Origin: an uncultured Pelagibacteraceae bacterium
GTDB lineage: Bacteria > Pseudomonadota > Alphaproteobacteria > Pelagibacterales > Pelagibacteraceae
NCBI GenBank assembly: GCA_902552185.1
Contig: CACDFZ010000004.1
Span: 1-64,000 of the forward strand
Direction: 5' to 3'
Length of the DNA: 64,000 nucleotides
The translations under genes were made by a program, and so were the position numbers. Every line of letters begins with the position of its first letter. The stretch's first letter is position 1. Shown one piece after another: positions 25,606 to 35,156 of this stretch. A model generated the notes under the pieces. It had not been told where the DNA came from. It saw nothing but the letters and a program-made list of their open reading frames with translations, and did no database searches.

Positions 25606-26952
25606 CTTTTTAAAAGAAACTCTAAATACTCTTTTCAAAAAAAATGGAACAAAAGTTAAAACGACTAATCCCATCATCCAATTTGTTACCAAGATTGTGT
25701 AGAAAATATCTTGGTATTCACCATTTCTTATATTAATTACATACCAGAGAGACATAAATGGTATTAACGTAAGTCTAAGTATCGTCATATATAAACTATA
25801 AATTGGTCTTTTAAGCGCTTGGAATAAAGCAGAAGTAATAAAAAATACAGGATAAACGGGCCCGATAAGAGCAGCGACTTGTAAGTAAAGCGCCCCTCTT
25901 TGAATGACCTCAAGGTCATTTGTAAAAAAAGAAATTATAATTTCAGATGTTAAATAAACAAAAATACCAGCTAACACCATAAACCCGGAACCAAACATTA
26001 ATGCTTTTCCATAAACTTCTTTTACTCTGAAATGCATTTTTGCTCCGTAATTTTGACCGGCGATTGATAAAACGGCAGTATTTAAACCTATAACAGGTAG
26101 TAATAAAACTTGTTCTATTCTAACTGCTGTACCATAACCTGCTGTTGCTAGCTCACCAAATTGACCAACAAAATAGAAAATATTAAATACTCCAAACATT
26201 ATCATTAACATGGTAAACATTATTGGAACTGATTGTTTAAAAAGTGTACTGATATAATCAAACTTTGGTTTAAAGCATTCTAGATACAAGTATTTTTTTA
26301 ATTTACAGCAGTAAACTTTGTTGGCTAGATATATTAAGCCTACACACTGGGAAACTAATGTAGCTATTGCTAAACCAGCAATTCCGAATGCTGGTATAAA
26401 CCCATAACCAAAAATAAATAAAGGATTAAGAAATATATTCAAGAAGAAAGTGAATATTAAAACGTTTCTATAACTTTTCGTATCACCTTGTGCATTCAGA
26501 GTTCCATTTAAAGATAACTGAGCTAATACAATTATTGCACCAAAAAATATTATATCTAAGTATTCACGTGTTAAAATTATACTTTCTTCAGTAGAACCCA
26601 TAATTCTTAAAAGTTCATCGGAAAAATTTAAACCAAACAAAGTTACAAAAATCGAGATAACAATCGCTAGTACTATAGACTGAGCAACATACATAGAAGC
26701 TTTTCTATCCTCTTTAGCCCCAATAGAGTTACTTATTAAAGCTGTTGTACCAGCTCCAATACCAACAGCTACAGCTATTGCTATAAAATAAATTGGCCAA
26801 GATTTTGCTATTGCTGCTAGTGCTTCTGGAGAAATTCTTCCTGCAAAATAAGTATCAACTAGATTATAAAAAGTTTGAAAAAGAGATCCAGTACTAGCGG
26901 GTATAGTTACTTTTCTTAAAAGTTGCCAAATTGAACCTTTTGTTAAATCCAT
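25591..26952 (-). CDS. MATE-family efflux transporter
   Basis: A 453-residue protein with twelve membrane helices in two similar halves. LTKGSIWQLLRKVTIPASTG, FYNLVDTYFAGRISPEALAA and GIGAGTTALISNSIGA, and later GYGTAVRIEQVLLLP and NYGAKMHFRVKEVYGKAL, identify the multidrug and toxic compound extrusion family (cation-coupled antiporters). Substrate unknown. It is the last gene of the gatC-A-B run, two bases after trhO, and its final 15 nt overlap the end of the ABC permease on the other strand. Confidence 0.9.
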   Translation of the reverse strand: MDLTKGSIWQLLRKVTIPASTGSLFQTFYNLVDTYFAGRISPEALAAIAKSWPIYFIAIAVAVGIGAGTTALISNSIGAKEDRKASMYVAQSIVLAIVISIFVTLFGLNFSDELLRIMGSTEESIILTREYLDIIFFGAIIVLAQLSLNGTLNAQGDTKSYRNVLIFTFFLNIFLNPLFIFGYGFIPAFGIAGLAIATLVSQCVGLIYLANKVYCCKLKKYLYLECFKPKFDYISTLFKQSVPIMFTMLMIMFGVFNIFYFVGQFGELATAGYGTAVRIEQVLLLPVIGLNTAVLSIAGQNYGAKMHFRVKEVYGKALMFGSGFMVLAGIFVYLTSEIIISFFTNDLEVIQRGALYLQVAALIGPVYPVFFITSALFQALKRPIYSLYMTILRLTLIPFMSLWYVINIRNGEYQDIFYTILVTNWMMGLVVLTFVPFFLKRVFRVSFKKLFVF

Positions 26953-26954
26953 AT

Positions 26955-27860
26955 TTAATATTCCTTTTGAAACTTATGCTTCTTTCCCGCTTTTTTGGCA
27001 AGATTAATTTGATTTTGCCTCATTCGAAATCTTGACTTTTGTAAACTTGATAGTGTGTCATAACATCTTTCACAAGAAACGCCCTCTTCATATTTTTTTG
27101 ATTTCTTATCTTTTGTTGATATAGGTTTTCGACAACCTCCACAAATTGAAAAAGTTCCTTGTTTTAATTTATGTTTTAAAGAAACTCTATTATCAAAAAC
27201 AAAACATTCGCCTTTCCATAAACTATTTTTTTTTTTAGTTTTGTTGAGATAATTAATTATTCCACCTTTTAACTGAAACACGTTTTTGAAACCCTTTTGT
27301 TTTAAAAAAATTGATGCCTTTTCGCATCTAATACCTCCAGTGCAGAACATCGCAACAGGTTTTGTCTTTTCGATTTTATTTAAAAATTTAGGAAAATCTC
27401 GAAAATTTTGTATATTTGGATTCATTGCATTCTTAAAAGTGCCAACGTTATATTCAAAGGGTTTTCTTACGTCAATCAAAAGAGTTTCTTTTTTTATAAT
27501 TAACTTGTTCCAAGAATTTCCAGACAAATACCTATTACGTCTTTTGCTTTCACTCTTAATTTTAAAGCCAAGTGGTACAACTTCTTTTTTTACTTTCACT
27601 TTTGCTTTGTGAAATGGTTGAAAACGACTAGTAGAAATATTGCTACTATCAAATTCTGTGAATTTAAATTCTTTTTTAAGTAATTTTAAAATTTTAAAAA
27701 TATCTTTGCTATTGCCTGCAAGAGAGCCATTAATACCTTCTGAAGAGATTATAATTGATCCTCTAATACTGGTATTTGATATTTCGTTTTCAAGATAAGT
27801 TTTGTGTTTTTTTAAGAAATTAATCCTTTTAAACTTGTAAAATCCAGAAATAGTGAACAT
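26955..27860 (-). CDS. trhO: tRNA uridine(34) hydroxylase TrhO (rhodanese family, YceA)
   Basis: TrhO makes 5-hydroxyuridine at the tRNA wobble position in an oxygen-dependent reaction. The 301-residue protein has an N-terminal acylphosphatase-like domain (EGINGSLAGN), a rhodanese domain with LLIDVRKPFEYNVGTFKNA and the active Cys in MFCTGGIRCEKAS, and a C-terminal tail with two CxxC pairs (ICGGC and SCERC) that may bind zinc. Slightly shorter than E. coli TrhO. Its ATG overlaps the methyltransferase stop by one base. Confidence 0.9.
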   Translation of the reverse strand: MFTISGFYKFKRINFLKKHKTYLENEISNTSIRGSIIISSEGINGSLAGNSKDIFKILKLLKKEFKFTEFDSSNISTSRFQPFHKAKVKVKKEVVPLGFKIKSESKRRNRYLSGNSWNKLIIKKETLLIDVRKPFEYNVGTFKNAMNPNIQNFRDFPKFLNKIEKTKPVAMFCTGGIRCEKASIFLKQKGFKNVFQLKGGIINYLNKTKKKNSLWKGECFVFDNRVSLKHKLKQGTFSICGGCRKPISTKDKKSKKYEEGVSCERCYDTLSSLQKSRFRMRQNQINLAKKAGKKHKFQKEY

Positions 27861-28513
27861 TATTTTTTAATACAAATAGTTAACCCATCTCCAATAGGAA
27901 CTATGTTCTTTGTAATCCTTTTATCTTGTTTAACATGAATATTAAAATCCCTTATAATATTTGTAAATTTATCGTTATTTGCATAGTCGGCAACTTCACC
28001 GTGCCATAATACATTATCAATAACTATAAGACCCTTTTTATCTATCAAATTCACACAAGATTCATAATAATTTAAGTAATTTTCTTTATCAGCGTCAATA
28101 AAAATTAAATCAAATAACTTTTTTGTATCTTTTAATTCTTTCAAACTCTCTATAGCTGGTTTGATAATTTGTTTAATCCTGTTTTCTTTGGCTTTGTCAT
28201 AAAAGTATTTAGCCTTATTGCTAAATTCGGGATTTTTATCTAAGCTAATTAAAATTCCATCAGCAGGAAGCGCCATAGCCATAGATAAAGCACTAAATCC
28301 AGTAAAACTACCAATCTCTAAAATTTTTTTTACATTTGAAACTTTTATTAATGTTTGTAGAAATTGAGCTTGTGATATAGATATTTGTAATCTTTGCTGA
28401 TCTCCTAGACTTTTGTTGTGCTGAATTATTTCATTCTGAACATTGGACAAAGTTTCTGAATGATCAATAATATATTTTTCAAGATTATCAGTTAAATCTA
28501 ATTTTTTAGGCAT
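27860..28513 (-). CDS. Class I SAM-dependent O-methyltransferase
   Basis: A 217-residue methyltransferase of the caffeoyl-CoA/catechol O-methyltransferase family. Motif I is KILEIGSFTGFSALSMA (SAM binding), followed by ILISLDKNPEFS, FDLIFIDADKENYLNYYE with the metal-binding Asp, and LIVIDNVLWHGEVAD. All elements for a metal-dependent enzyme are present. The acceptor is unknown; bacterial members include tRNA 5-hydroxyuridine methyltransferase TrmR. That is of interest because the next gene is trhO, which makes the hydroxyuridine substrate. It lies 2 nt after gatB. Confidence 0.88.
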   Translation of the reverse strand: MPKKLDLTDNLEKYIIDHSETLSNVQNEIIQHNKSLGDQQRLQISISQAQFLQTLIKVSNVKKILEIGSFTGFSALSMAMALPADGILISLDKNPEFSNKAKYFYDKAKENRIKQIIKPAIESLKELKDTKKLFDLIFIDADKENYLNYYESCVNLIDKKGLIVIDNVLWHGEVADYANNDKFTNIIRDFNIHVKQDKRITKNIVPIGDGLTICIKK

Positions 28514-28515
28514 AA

Positions 28516-29985
28516 TTAGCCTTTTAAAAGTTTTTTTAAGATATCGTTTGTTAACTGTGGATTAGCTTTACCACCTGATTGTTTCATAACTTGACCAACA
28601 AAAAAGCCAAATAATTTTTCTTTACCGGACTTATATTGCTCAACTTTATCTTTGTTCTTAGTTAATATTTCATTGATAATTTTTTCTAATTCTTTGGGAT
28701 CACTTTGCTGTTTCATGCCTTTTGACTCGATAATTTTTTTAGGATTATCACCGCTCTCTACCATTAATTCAAAAACTTCTTTTGCTATTCTGCCAGAAAT
28801 TTCCCCTGACTTTATTGATTGAATCAATTCAGCAAAATTTTTAGCAGAGATAGGTGACTTAGATATATTGAGTCCTTTGTCATTTAACATTGCAAATAAA
28901 TCTCCCATCATCCATGTTGCGGCAAGTTTTTTATCAGATAATTTTGCAACCTCTTCATAATAATTTGAAATTTCTTTTTCAGAAACTAGCACATTAGCTT
29001 CATAAGAATTAAGTCCGTAATCGCTCATGAATCTTTCTTTTTTATTATCAGGTAACTCCGGTAAAGTTTTTTTTAAATCATCTATTAATTTTTGTTCAAT
29101 TTTAAGAGGCAAAAGATCCGGGTCTGGAAAATATCTGTAATCATGAGCATCCTCTTTTGATCTCATGGATCTTGTCTCATTTTTTTTTGTATCAAAAAGT
29201 CTTGTTTCCTGCTCAATCTTTTTCCCTTCATCTAATAATTCAACCTGCCTTTTGGCCTCGTATTCTATTGCCATTTGCATAAATTTTATTGAATTTACAT
29301 TTTTTATTTCACATCTTGTTCCAAAATTTTTATCTCCTACTTGTCTTACCGATACATTAACATCAGCCCTTAATGAACCCTCTTGCATATTACCGTCACA
29401 AGTTCCTAGATATCTCATTATAGTTCTAAGTTTTTTTATATAAGCATTAACTTCTTCTGGAGATCGAAGATCTGGTTTGCTTACAATTTCCATTAGTGCA
29501 ATTCCTGAACGATTTAAATCGACATAAGTACTTGATGGATCCATATCGTGAATACTTTTACCTGCATCTTGTTCTAGATGAAGTCTCTCAATGCCAATCT
29601 CTTTTGAACCGTATGGCATATCTAATAAAACTTTTCCTTCGCCAACTATAGGATTTTTATACTGTGAGATCTGATAGCCTTGAGGAAGGTCTGCATAAAA
29701 ATAATTTTTTCTATCAAAAACAGAATTATTATTAATTTTAGCATTTAATCCTAAACCAGTCCTAATGGCTTGGTTTATGCACTCTTTATTTATAACTGGA
29801 AGCATACCAGGAAAAGCAGAATCTATAAGACTTACTTGGCTATTAGGTTCAGCTCCAAATTTAGTTGCAGAACCAGAGAAAAGTTTTGAGTTTGAAGATA
29901 CTTGAGCATGAACTTCCAAGCCAATTATTACCTCATAATTGTTTTTCTCCCCTTTTATAAAATAATCAAATTTATCTTTGCTCAT
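28516..29985 (-). CDS. gatB: Aspartyl/glutamyl-tRNA amidotransferase subunit B
   Basis: GatB is the kinase-like subunit of the GatCAB complex that converts Glu-tRNA(Gln), and often Asp-tRNA(Asn), to the amidated form. Motifs seen: [52 protein letters not shown] and [17 protein letters not shown], with the YqeY tail at the end. A TTG at 29994 extends the frame by three codons, but ATG 29985 overlaps the gatA stop as ATGA and is chosen; this gives 489 residues. Length is normal. Confidence 0.96.
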   Translation of the reverse strand: MSKDKFDYFIKGEKNNYEVIIGLEVHAQVSSNSKLFSGSATKFGAEPNSQVSLIDSAFPGMLPVINKECINQAIRTGLGLNAKINNNSVFDRKNYFYADLPQGYQISQYKNPIVGEGKVLLDMPYGSKEIGIERLHLEQDAGKSIHDMDPSSTYVDLNRSGIALMEIVSKPDLRSPEEVNAYIKKLRTIMRYLGTCDGNMQEGSLRADVNVSVRQVGDKNFGTRCEIKNVNSIKFMQMAIEYEAKRQVELLDEGKKIEQETRLFDTKKNETRSMRSKEDAHDYRYFPDPDLLPLKIEQKLIDDLKKTLPELPDNKKERFMSDYGLNSYEANVLVSEKEISNYYEEVAKLSDKKLAATWMMGDLFAMLNDKGLNISKSPISAKNFAELIQSIKSGEISGRIAKEVFELMVESGDNPKKIIESKGMKQQSDPKELEKIINEILTKNKDKVEQYKSGKEKLFGFFVGQVMKQSGGKANPQLTNDILKKLLKG

Positions 29986-31439
29986 AACCACCAATTTTTT
30001 ATTTCATTTTTAAAATTACAATTTTTTTCAAAAGCATAGGCCACATTCAATATATTTTGCTCATCTAAAGTCTTCCCAATTAACTGCAATCCTAGTGGAT
30101 AGCCCTTTTTATCTAAGCCTGCGGGTACGGATATTGCAGGTAAACCAGCTAAATTTACTGGTACAGTGAATATATCATTGAGATACATAGAAATAGGGTC
30201 ATTAGTCTTTTCACCAATTTTAAATGCAGAACTTGGTGTTGAAGGTGTCAAAATAGCATCTACCTTACCAAAATTTTCATCAAAATCTTTTTTAATAAGC
30301 TGTCTAACTTTTTGAGCTTTAAGATAATAAGCATCATAGTATCCTGATGACAAAACGTAAGTACCAATTAAGATTCTTCTCTTTACCTCGTCCCCAAATC
30401 CTTCGGATCTTGTATTCTCATACATTTCAATTAAATCATTTCCTTTTGATGATCTATAACCATACTTTACACCATCATATCTAGCCAAATTTGACGAAGC
30501 TTCAGCTGGTGCAACTATATAATATGTTGGCAATGCATACTTTGTATGAGGGAGTGAGATATCAATTATGTCAGCGCCTAAGTCTTTTAAAATACTTTTT
30601 CCCTTGTTCCATAATTCGTCAATTTCTTTTGGCATATTATCAACTCTATATTCCTTGGGTATACCAATTTTGAGACCTTTAATATCTGTTTTCAAATTTT
30701 TTGAATAATTTTCTTTTTTCTTTTCAATAGACGTAGAGTCTTTTTTATCAAAACCAGCCATAGCCTCTAACATGATCGAGCAATCTTTAACAGATTTGGT
30801 CATAGGACCAGCTTGATCAAGAGATGAGGCAAAGGCAACAATTCCCCAACGTGAACATAATCCATAAGTTGGTTTTAATCCCACAGTTCCAGTGAAGGAA
30901 GCAGGCTGTCTTATTGATCCACCTGTATCCGTCCCTATTGTTGCAGGAGTGAGATCAGCTGCAAGTGCAGATGCAGAACCACCGGATGATCCTCCGGGAA
31001 CAGTATCTTTAGCTATTGGATTTATAACATTTCCAAAATAACTTGTTTCATTAGATGATCCCATAGCATATTCATCACAATTCAATTTACCAAGTAAGAT
31101 TGCTCCCTCTTTCCATAAATTTTCTGTAACAGTGGACTCATATTGAGGTATAAAATTTTCAAGCATTTTACTACCAGCAGTAGTTTTAAATCCATTAGTA
31201 CAAAAAAGATCTTTAACAGCTAATGGGACTCCTGGGAGCAAAGAGTTTAAATTTGGTTTTTTATCAAACTCTTTTGATTTTTGAATAGTATGCTCAAAAC
31301 AGGTAGTTATATATGAATTAAGTTTTTTGCTTTTATTTACTTTATCTATGTAAAGATTAGAAAGTTCCTCAGATTTAATCTCTTTTTTTTTTATTAAATC
31401 TATTATTTCTGATAAGTTTTTTTTTATAATCTCTGACAT
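29982..31439 (-). CDS. gatA: Glutamyl/aspartyl-tRNA amidotransferase subunit A
   Basis: GatA is the glutaminase half of GatCAB, releasing ammonia from glutamine. The amidase-signature catalytic triad is intact: Lys in [12 protein letters not shown], cis-Ser in [14 protein letters not shown] and nucleophile Ser in [13 protein letters not shown]. The 485-residue length is standard. Its start shares one base with the gatC stop. Presence of gatCAB implies indirect synthesis of Gln-tRNA. Confidence 0.97.
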   Translation of the reverse strand: MSEIIKKNLSEIIDLIKKKEIKSEELSNLYIDKVNKSKKLNSYITTCFEHTIQKSKEFDKKPNLNSLLPGVPLAVKDLFCTNGFKTTAGSKMLENFIPQYESTVTENLWKEGAILLGKLNCDEYAMGSSNETSYFGNVINPIAKDTVPGGSSGGSASALAADLTPATIGTDTGGSIRQPASFTGTVGLKPTYGLCSRWGIVAFASSLDQAGPMTKSVKDCSIMLEAMAGFDKKDSTSIEKKKENYSKNLKTDIKGLKIGIPKEYRVDNMPKEIDELWNKGKSILKDLGADIIDISLPHTKYALPTYYIVAPAEASSNLARYDGVKYGYRSSKGNDLIEMYENTRSEGFGDEVKRRILIGTYVLSSGYYDAYYLKAQKVRQLIKKDFDENFGKVDAILTPSTPSSAFKIGEKTNDPISMYLNDIFTVPVNLAGLPAISVPAGLDKKGYPLGLQLIGKTLDEQNILNVAYAFEKNCNFKNEIKNWWL

Positions 31440-31726
31440 TATTCAATTACCTTTGGAACAACAAAAAATTCATCATTTTTTTTGGGTGAATTTTCAAGAA
31501 TTTTATCTCTTATTTTTCCATCATTTATTTTGTCTTCTCTTGCTCTGAGCGGTGTGTTTAAAATTGAAGATAATGGCTCTACTTTATCAGTATTTAACTC
31601 ATTTAATTGCTCTATAAATTTGAATATAGATGTTAAATCTTTAGCTAATGAGTCAGATTTTTTTGAATCTATAGAAATTCTAGCTAACTTACTAATATGT
31701 TTAATTTTATCTTTATCTATGGACAT
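31439..31726 (-). CDS. gatC: Glutamyl/aspartyl-tRNA amidotransferase subunit C
   Basis: GatC is the small helical clamp holding GatA to GatB. The 95 residues show [34 protein letters not shown] and the LREDKIND-like segment ([11 protein letters not shown]), ending in FFVVPKVIE, the family hallmark. It is the first gene of the six-gene run to the MATE transporter and is divergent from ruvX across 54 nt. Confidence 0.94.
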   Translation of the reverse strand: MSIDKDKIKHISKLARISIDSKKSDSLAKDLTSIFKFIEQLNELNTDKVEPLSSILNTPLRAREDKINDGKIRDKILENSPKKNDEFFVVPKVIE

Positions 31727-31780
31727 CTGTGAATTATGTTATTTATATAGGAAATTAATATCATAAAATATAATAAATAA

Positions 31781-32245
31781 ATGTTGGATATTGAGGAATT
31801 TAAGAAAAAACTAGACAAAAAATCAAGGCTAATAGGCATTGATCCTGGAAAAAAGCGTATAGGAATAGCTATTTCAGATGAAAATAAAAAAGTTGCTACT
31901 CCATACACAACTTTAATTAAAAAAGATTATTCTAGTTTTTTGGCTGAAATAAAGAAAATAGTCCATGAAAATACTGTAAAAGGTATTGTTATTGGAAATC
32001 CTATAAATATGGACGGCTCATCTGGTTCTTCATCTCAATCTGCAAAAGACTTAGCTTTGAATTTATCAAAAGATGTTACACGAAATATCACAATGTGGGA
32101 TGAGAGATTATCAAGTGAAGGAGCTTTCAATTTGTCGAGCAATTTAGATATAAATGTAAGTAAAAAGGTCCAAAAATTAGACGAAAATGCGGCTCAATTC
32201 ATATTACAAGGGGCTTTGGATTATTTAAATAAAAATAATACTTGA
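31781..32245 (+). CDS. ruvX: RuvX/YqgF-type pre-16S rRNA nuclease
   Basis: A 154-residue RNase H-fold protein of the YqgF family, proposed to process the 5' end of 16S rRNA and long annotated as a Holliday-junction resolvase. Signatures are IGIDPGKKRIGIAISDE with the first catalytic Asp, GIVIGNPINMDGSSG, and TMWDERLSS-like MWDERLSSEGA with the second acidic pair. Length is typical. It starts the plus-strand run with pyrB, pyrC-like and plsY. Confidence 0.93.
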   Translation: MLDIEEFKKKLDKKSRLIGIDPGKKRIGIAISDENKKVATPYTTLIKKDYSSFLAEIKKIVHENTVKGIVIGNPINMDGSSGSSSQSAKDLALNLSKDVTRNITMWDERLSSEGAFNLSSNLDINVSKKVQKLDENAAQFILQGALDYLNKNNT

Positions 32246-32280
32246 TAAGATAGTGCAAAAGGCCTATAGAGTTGATTTTA

Positions 32281-33225
32281 ATGGCAGTAGTAAAAAAGAT
32301 TTCAGCTATTAAAAACTCACCCAAACATCTATTAGGTATTCAAAACTTATCAATTTTAGAAGCTAAAAAAATTCTTAATGAAGCAAAGACCTTCATAAAA
32401 TTAAATAGAAGTAATACTAAAAAACTAGACACATTAAGAGGCAAAACTCAAATTAATTTATTTTTCGAACCTTCGACTAGAACACAAAGTTCGTTTGACT
32501 TGGCTGGCAAAAGATTAGGTGCTGATGTTATGACAATGAATATGAGTAACTCCGCTTTAAAAAAGGGTGAAACTCTTATTGATACGGCTATGACATTAAA
32601 TGCTATGCACCCAGATTTAATTGTAATAAGACACCAGGATTCGGGGGCGCCAAATTTACTTTCACAAAAAGTTAATTGTGCTGTAATTAACGCAGGTGAT
32701 GGTAGGAGAGAACACCCTACCCAAGCATTGCTCGATGCTTTAACAATAATTAGTCGTAAAGGTAATATTGAAGGTCTCAAGATAGCAATTTGTGGAGATA
32801 TACTCCATTCTAGAGTTGCTAGATCAAATATTTATTTAATGAATATGCTTGGAGCAGAAGTAAATGTAATTGCTCCTAAAACATTAATGCCAAAATCAAT
32901 TGAACGATTGGGTGTGAAGTCTTTCACTAATATGAAAAAAGGTTTAGATGGTTGTGACATTGTTATGATGTTGAGATTACAAAATGAAAGAATGCAAGGA
33001 TCATTTCTTCCTTCTAAAAGAGAGTACTATGAGTACTTTGGTTTAACTCCAGAAAAATTAAAGTTTGCTAACAAAAATGCTTTAATCATGCATCCAGGCC
33101 CAATGAATAGAGGAGTAGAAATAGACACAAAATTAGCTGATGATATTAATGTTAGTCTGGTAAAAGAACAGGTTGAACTTGGAGTAGCTGTTAGAATGGC
33201 ATGTTTAAAATTATATTGTAAATGA
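32281..33225 (+). CDS. pyrB: Aspartate carbamoyltransferase catalytic subunit
   Basis: PyrB joins carbamoyl phosphate and aspartate, the committed pyrimidine step. The carbamoyl-phosphate site [20 protein letters not shown] is present. Further on are [12 protein letters not shown], the [13 protein letters not shown] loop, and [15 protein letters not shown] 32281 is preferred over a TTG nine bases earlier, giving 314 residues. It overlaps the pyrC-like gene by 4 nt. No regulatory subunit (pyrI) is seen, as expected for the class that associates with dihydroorotase-like partners. Confidence 0.96.
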   Translation: MAVVKKISAIKNSPKHLLGIQNLSILEAKKILNEAKTFIKLNRSNTKKLDTLRGKTQINLFFEPSTRTQSSFDLAGKRLGADVMTMNMSNSALKKGETLIDTAMTLNAMHPDLIVIRHQDSGAPNLLSQKVNCAVINAGDGRREHPTQALLDALTIISRKGNIEGLKIAICGDILHSRVARSNIYLMNMLGAEVNVIAPKTLMPKSIERLGVKSFTNMKKGLDGCDIVMMLRLQNERMQGSFLPSKREYYEYFGLTPEKLKFANKNALIMHPGPMNRGVEIDTKLADDINVSLVKEQVELGVAVRMACLKLYCK

Positions 33226-34508
33226 ATGAAAAAATTATAATAAACGCTAGAATTGTTGACCCGTCTCAAAAATTAGATGAAATGGGTTCAATAATTATTG
33301 ATAAAAATGGAAAAGTAAAAGCTATTGGTAAAAAAGTAACTAAAAAAGACTGTCCAAATGCTGAAGTAATTGATGTTAAAAAAAATCTAATAATACCTGG
33401 TATCGTTGATATGAAGGCATTTGTTGGTGAACCTGGATTTGAATACAAAGAAAATTTTAGAACTTTAAGTCAAGCAGCCCTTGCGGGTGGTGTAACTTCT
33501 ATTGTTACGATGCCTAACACAAAACCTATTATAGATAATGTCTCCATGGTTGATTTTATAATGAGACGTGGACGAGATAAATCAAAAATTAATCTCTTTC
33601 CGTGTGCTTCTCTCACAAAACAAATGGAAGGTAAGCTGATGACAGAATTTGGGTTATTATCAGCAAAGGGAATTATTGGATTTAGTGATGTAAACAAAAC
33701 AGTTCAAAATACAGAGACTATGGCAAGGATAATGGATTATGCATCTGATATTGGTGTTTTGATTATGCAACATGCTGAAGATTATGAATTATCAAAAAAT
33801 AGATGTATAAATGAAGGTGAAGTATCAAATAGACTTGGTTTAAGTGGAATATCACCAATTGCTGAAAAAATTATTATAGAAAGAGATCTCTCTTTATTAA
33901 GTGAATTCCCATGTAGGTACCATATTAATCAAATTTCATCTCAAAATTCTTTAGATGTTATTAAAAAAAATAAATTAAACGGTAAAAAATTTAGTGTTGG
34001 GGTTTCAATCAACAATATTTCCCTTAATGAAAATGATATTGGAGACTTTAAAACATTTTTAAAACTATCTCCTCCCCTTCGATTGGAAGAAGATAGAAAA
34101 GCACTAGTAGAGGGAATAAAAAACGGACTTATAGATGTTATAGTTTCAGATCACACTCCTGAGGATGAGGAAAGTAAAAGACTTCCTTTTGCTCAAGCAG
34201 CTACTGGCGCAATAGGTGTGGAAACTCTTTTACCTTTAGCCCTAGAACTTTATCATAATGATTCTTTACCACTTAATAAGATAATTGAATGTCTAACAAT
34301 AAATCCATCAAATATTCTTAAAATTAATAAAGGCACTTTAAAAAAGGGATCCGATGCAGATATTTGTGTGATTGATTTAAATAAACCATGGGTGATCAAA
34401 GCAGGGAATTTAAAATCGAAATCTAAAAATACTGCTATTGAAGACAAAAGATTACAGGGTAAAGTTTTGATGACCTTTTTGAAAGGTGAACCTGTTTTTA
34501 AAATTTGA
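33222..34508 (+). CDS. pyrC: Dihydroorotase-like protein PyrC lacking the HxH metal motif
   Basis: A 428-residue amidohydrolase-fold protein overlapping pyrB by 4 nt. The family frame is clear: [72 protein letters not shown]. However, the first metal motif D-x-H-x-H-x-R is replaced by D63-M-K65-A-F67-V-G69, so both His ligands and the substrate Arg are lost. Such pseudo-dihydroorotases next to pyrB are known as structural partners of aspartate carbamoyltransferase, with a true enzyme elsewhere. Whether this one is active cannot be told from sequence. Confidence 0.88.
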   Translation: MNEKIIINARIVDPSQKLDEMGSIIIDKNGKVKAIGKKVTKKDCPNAEVIDVKKNLIIPGIVDMKAFVGEPGFEYKENFRTLSQAALAGGVTSIVTMPNTKPIIDNVSMVDFIMRRGRDKSKINLFPCASLTKQMEGKLMTEFGLLSAKGIIGFSDVNKTVQNTETMARIMDYASDIGVLIMQHAEDYELSKNRCINEGEVSNRLGLSGISPIAEKIIIERDLSLLSEFPCRYHINQISSQNSLDVIKKNKLNGKKFSVGVSINNISLNENDIGDFKTFLKLSPPLRLEEDRKALVEGIKNGLIDVIVSDHTPEDEESKRLPFAQAATGAIGVETLLPLALELYHNDSLPLNKIIECLTINPSNILKINKGTLKKGSDADICVIDLNKPWVIKAGNLKSKSKNTAIEDKRLQGKVLMTFLKGEPVFKI

Positions 34509-35086
34509 AAATGGAAATTATAATTTTATCTTTGTGTTCATACATTATAGGGTCAATACCTTTTGGTTTAATATTAACTAAATTTTTTTTAAAAAAAGAT
34601 GTAAGAAAAATTGGATCCGGAAACATAGGTGCAACTAATGTGCTTCGGACTGGCAACAAAGTATTAGCTTTATTAACCTTATTTTTTGATGTTGGCAAAG
34701 GATATTTAGTAGTTAAAGTTTCTTTTTTTTATTTTCCTGACCTTATATATTTAATGGGACTAATTTGTTTCATTGGTCATATTTTTCCTGTCTGGCTGAA
34801 ATTAAAAGGTGGTAAAGGAGTAGCAGTTTATGTTGGTATAATTTTAGCCTTATCATTTAAATTGGCTTTAATTTTTGGAGCTATATGGTTAATTGTTTTA
34901 TTTTTGTTTAGATATTCTTCTCTCTCATCTATTTTGGCATCTTTATCATTAATAATTTATAATTTATTTTTTGATAATAATTTCCAGAATATTTTCTTAA
35001 TTTTATTTTTTTTGATAATTATTTATACCCACAAACAAAATATTTTGAGAATAAAAGATAAAAAGGAAACTAAAATTAAGTTTTAA
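34505..35086 (+). CDS. plsY: Acyl-phosphate:glycerol-3-phosphate acyltransferase PlsY
   Basis: PlsY adds the first acyl chain to glycerol 3-phosphate in phospholipid synthesis. The 193-residue membrane protein has about five helices and the three active-site loops: IIGSIPFGLIL, GSGNIGATNVLRTG, and KLKGGKGVAVYVG. Length is normal. It overlaps the pyrC-like gene by 4 nt. In many alphaproteobacteria dprA separates plsY from topA; here only 70 nt lie between. Confidence 0.94.
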   Translation: MKMEIIILSLCSYIIGSIPFGLILTKFFLKKDVRKIGSGNIGATNVLRTGNKVLALLTLFFDVGKGYLVVKVSFFYFPDLIYLMGLICFIGHIFPVWLKLKGGKGVAVYVGIILALSFKLALIFGAIWLIVLFLFRYSSLSSILASLSLIIYNLFFDNNFQNIFLILFFLIIIYTHKQNILRIKDKKETKIKF

Positions 35087-35156
35087 TTTATTAGCTTTTT
35101 TGTGTTAAATTTAAATAAATTTGACATTTATATTAAATTTTGAATAAGTCTCAAAT

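Noticed and set aside
29986-29994. TTG start for gatB
   Set aside because: ATG 29985 makes the ATGA overlap with gatA that is common across this window; the TTG adds only three residues.
31769-31774. TATAAT before ruvX
   Set aside because: It lacks a plausible -35 at the right spacing and lies just 7 nt from the ATG; likely chance in AT-rich DNA.
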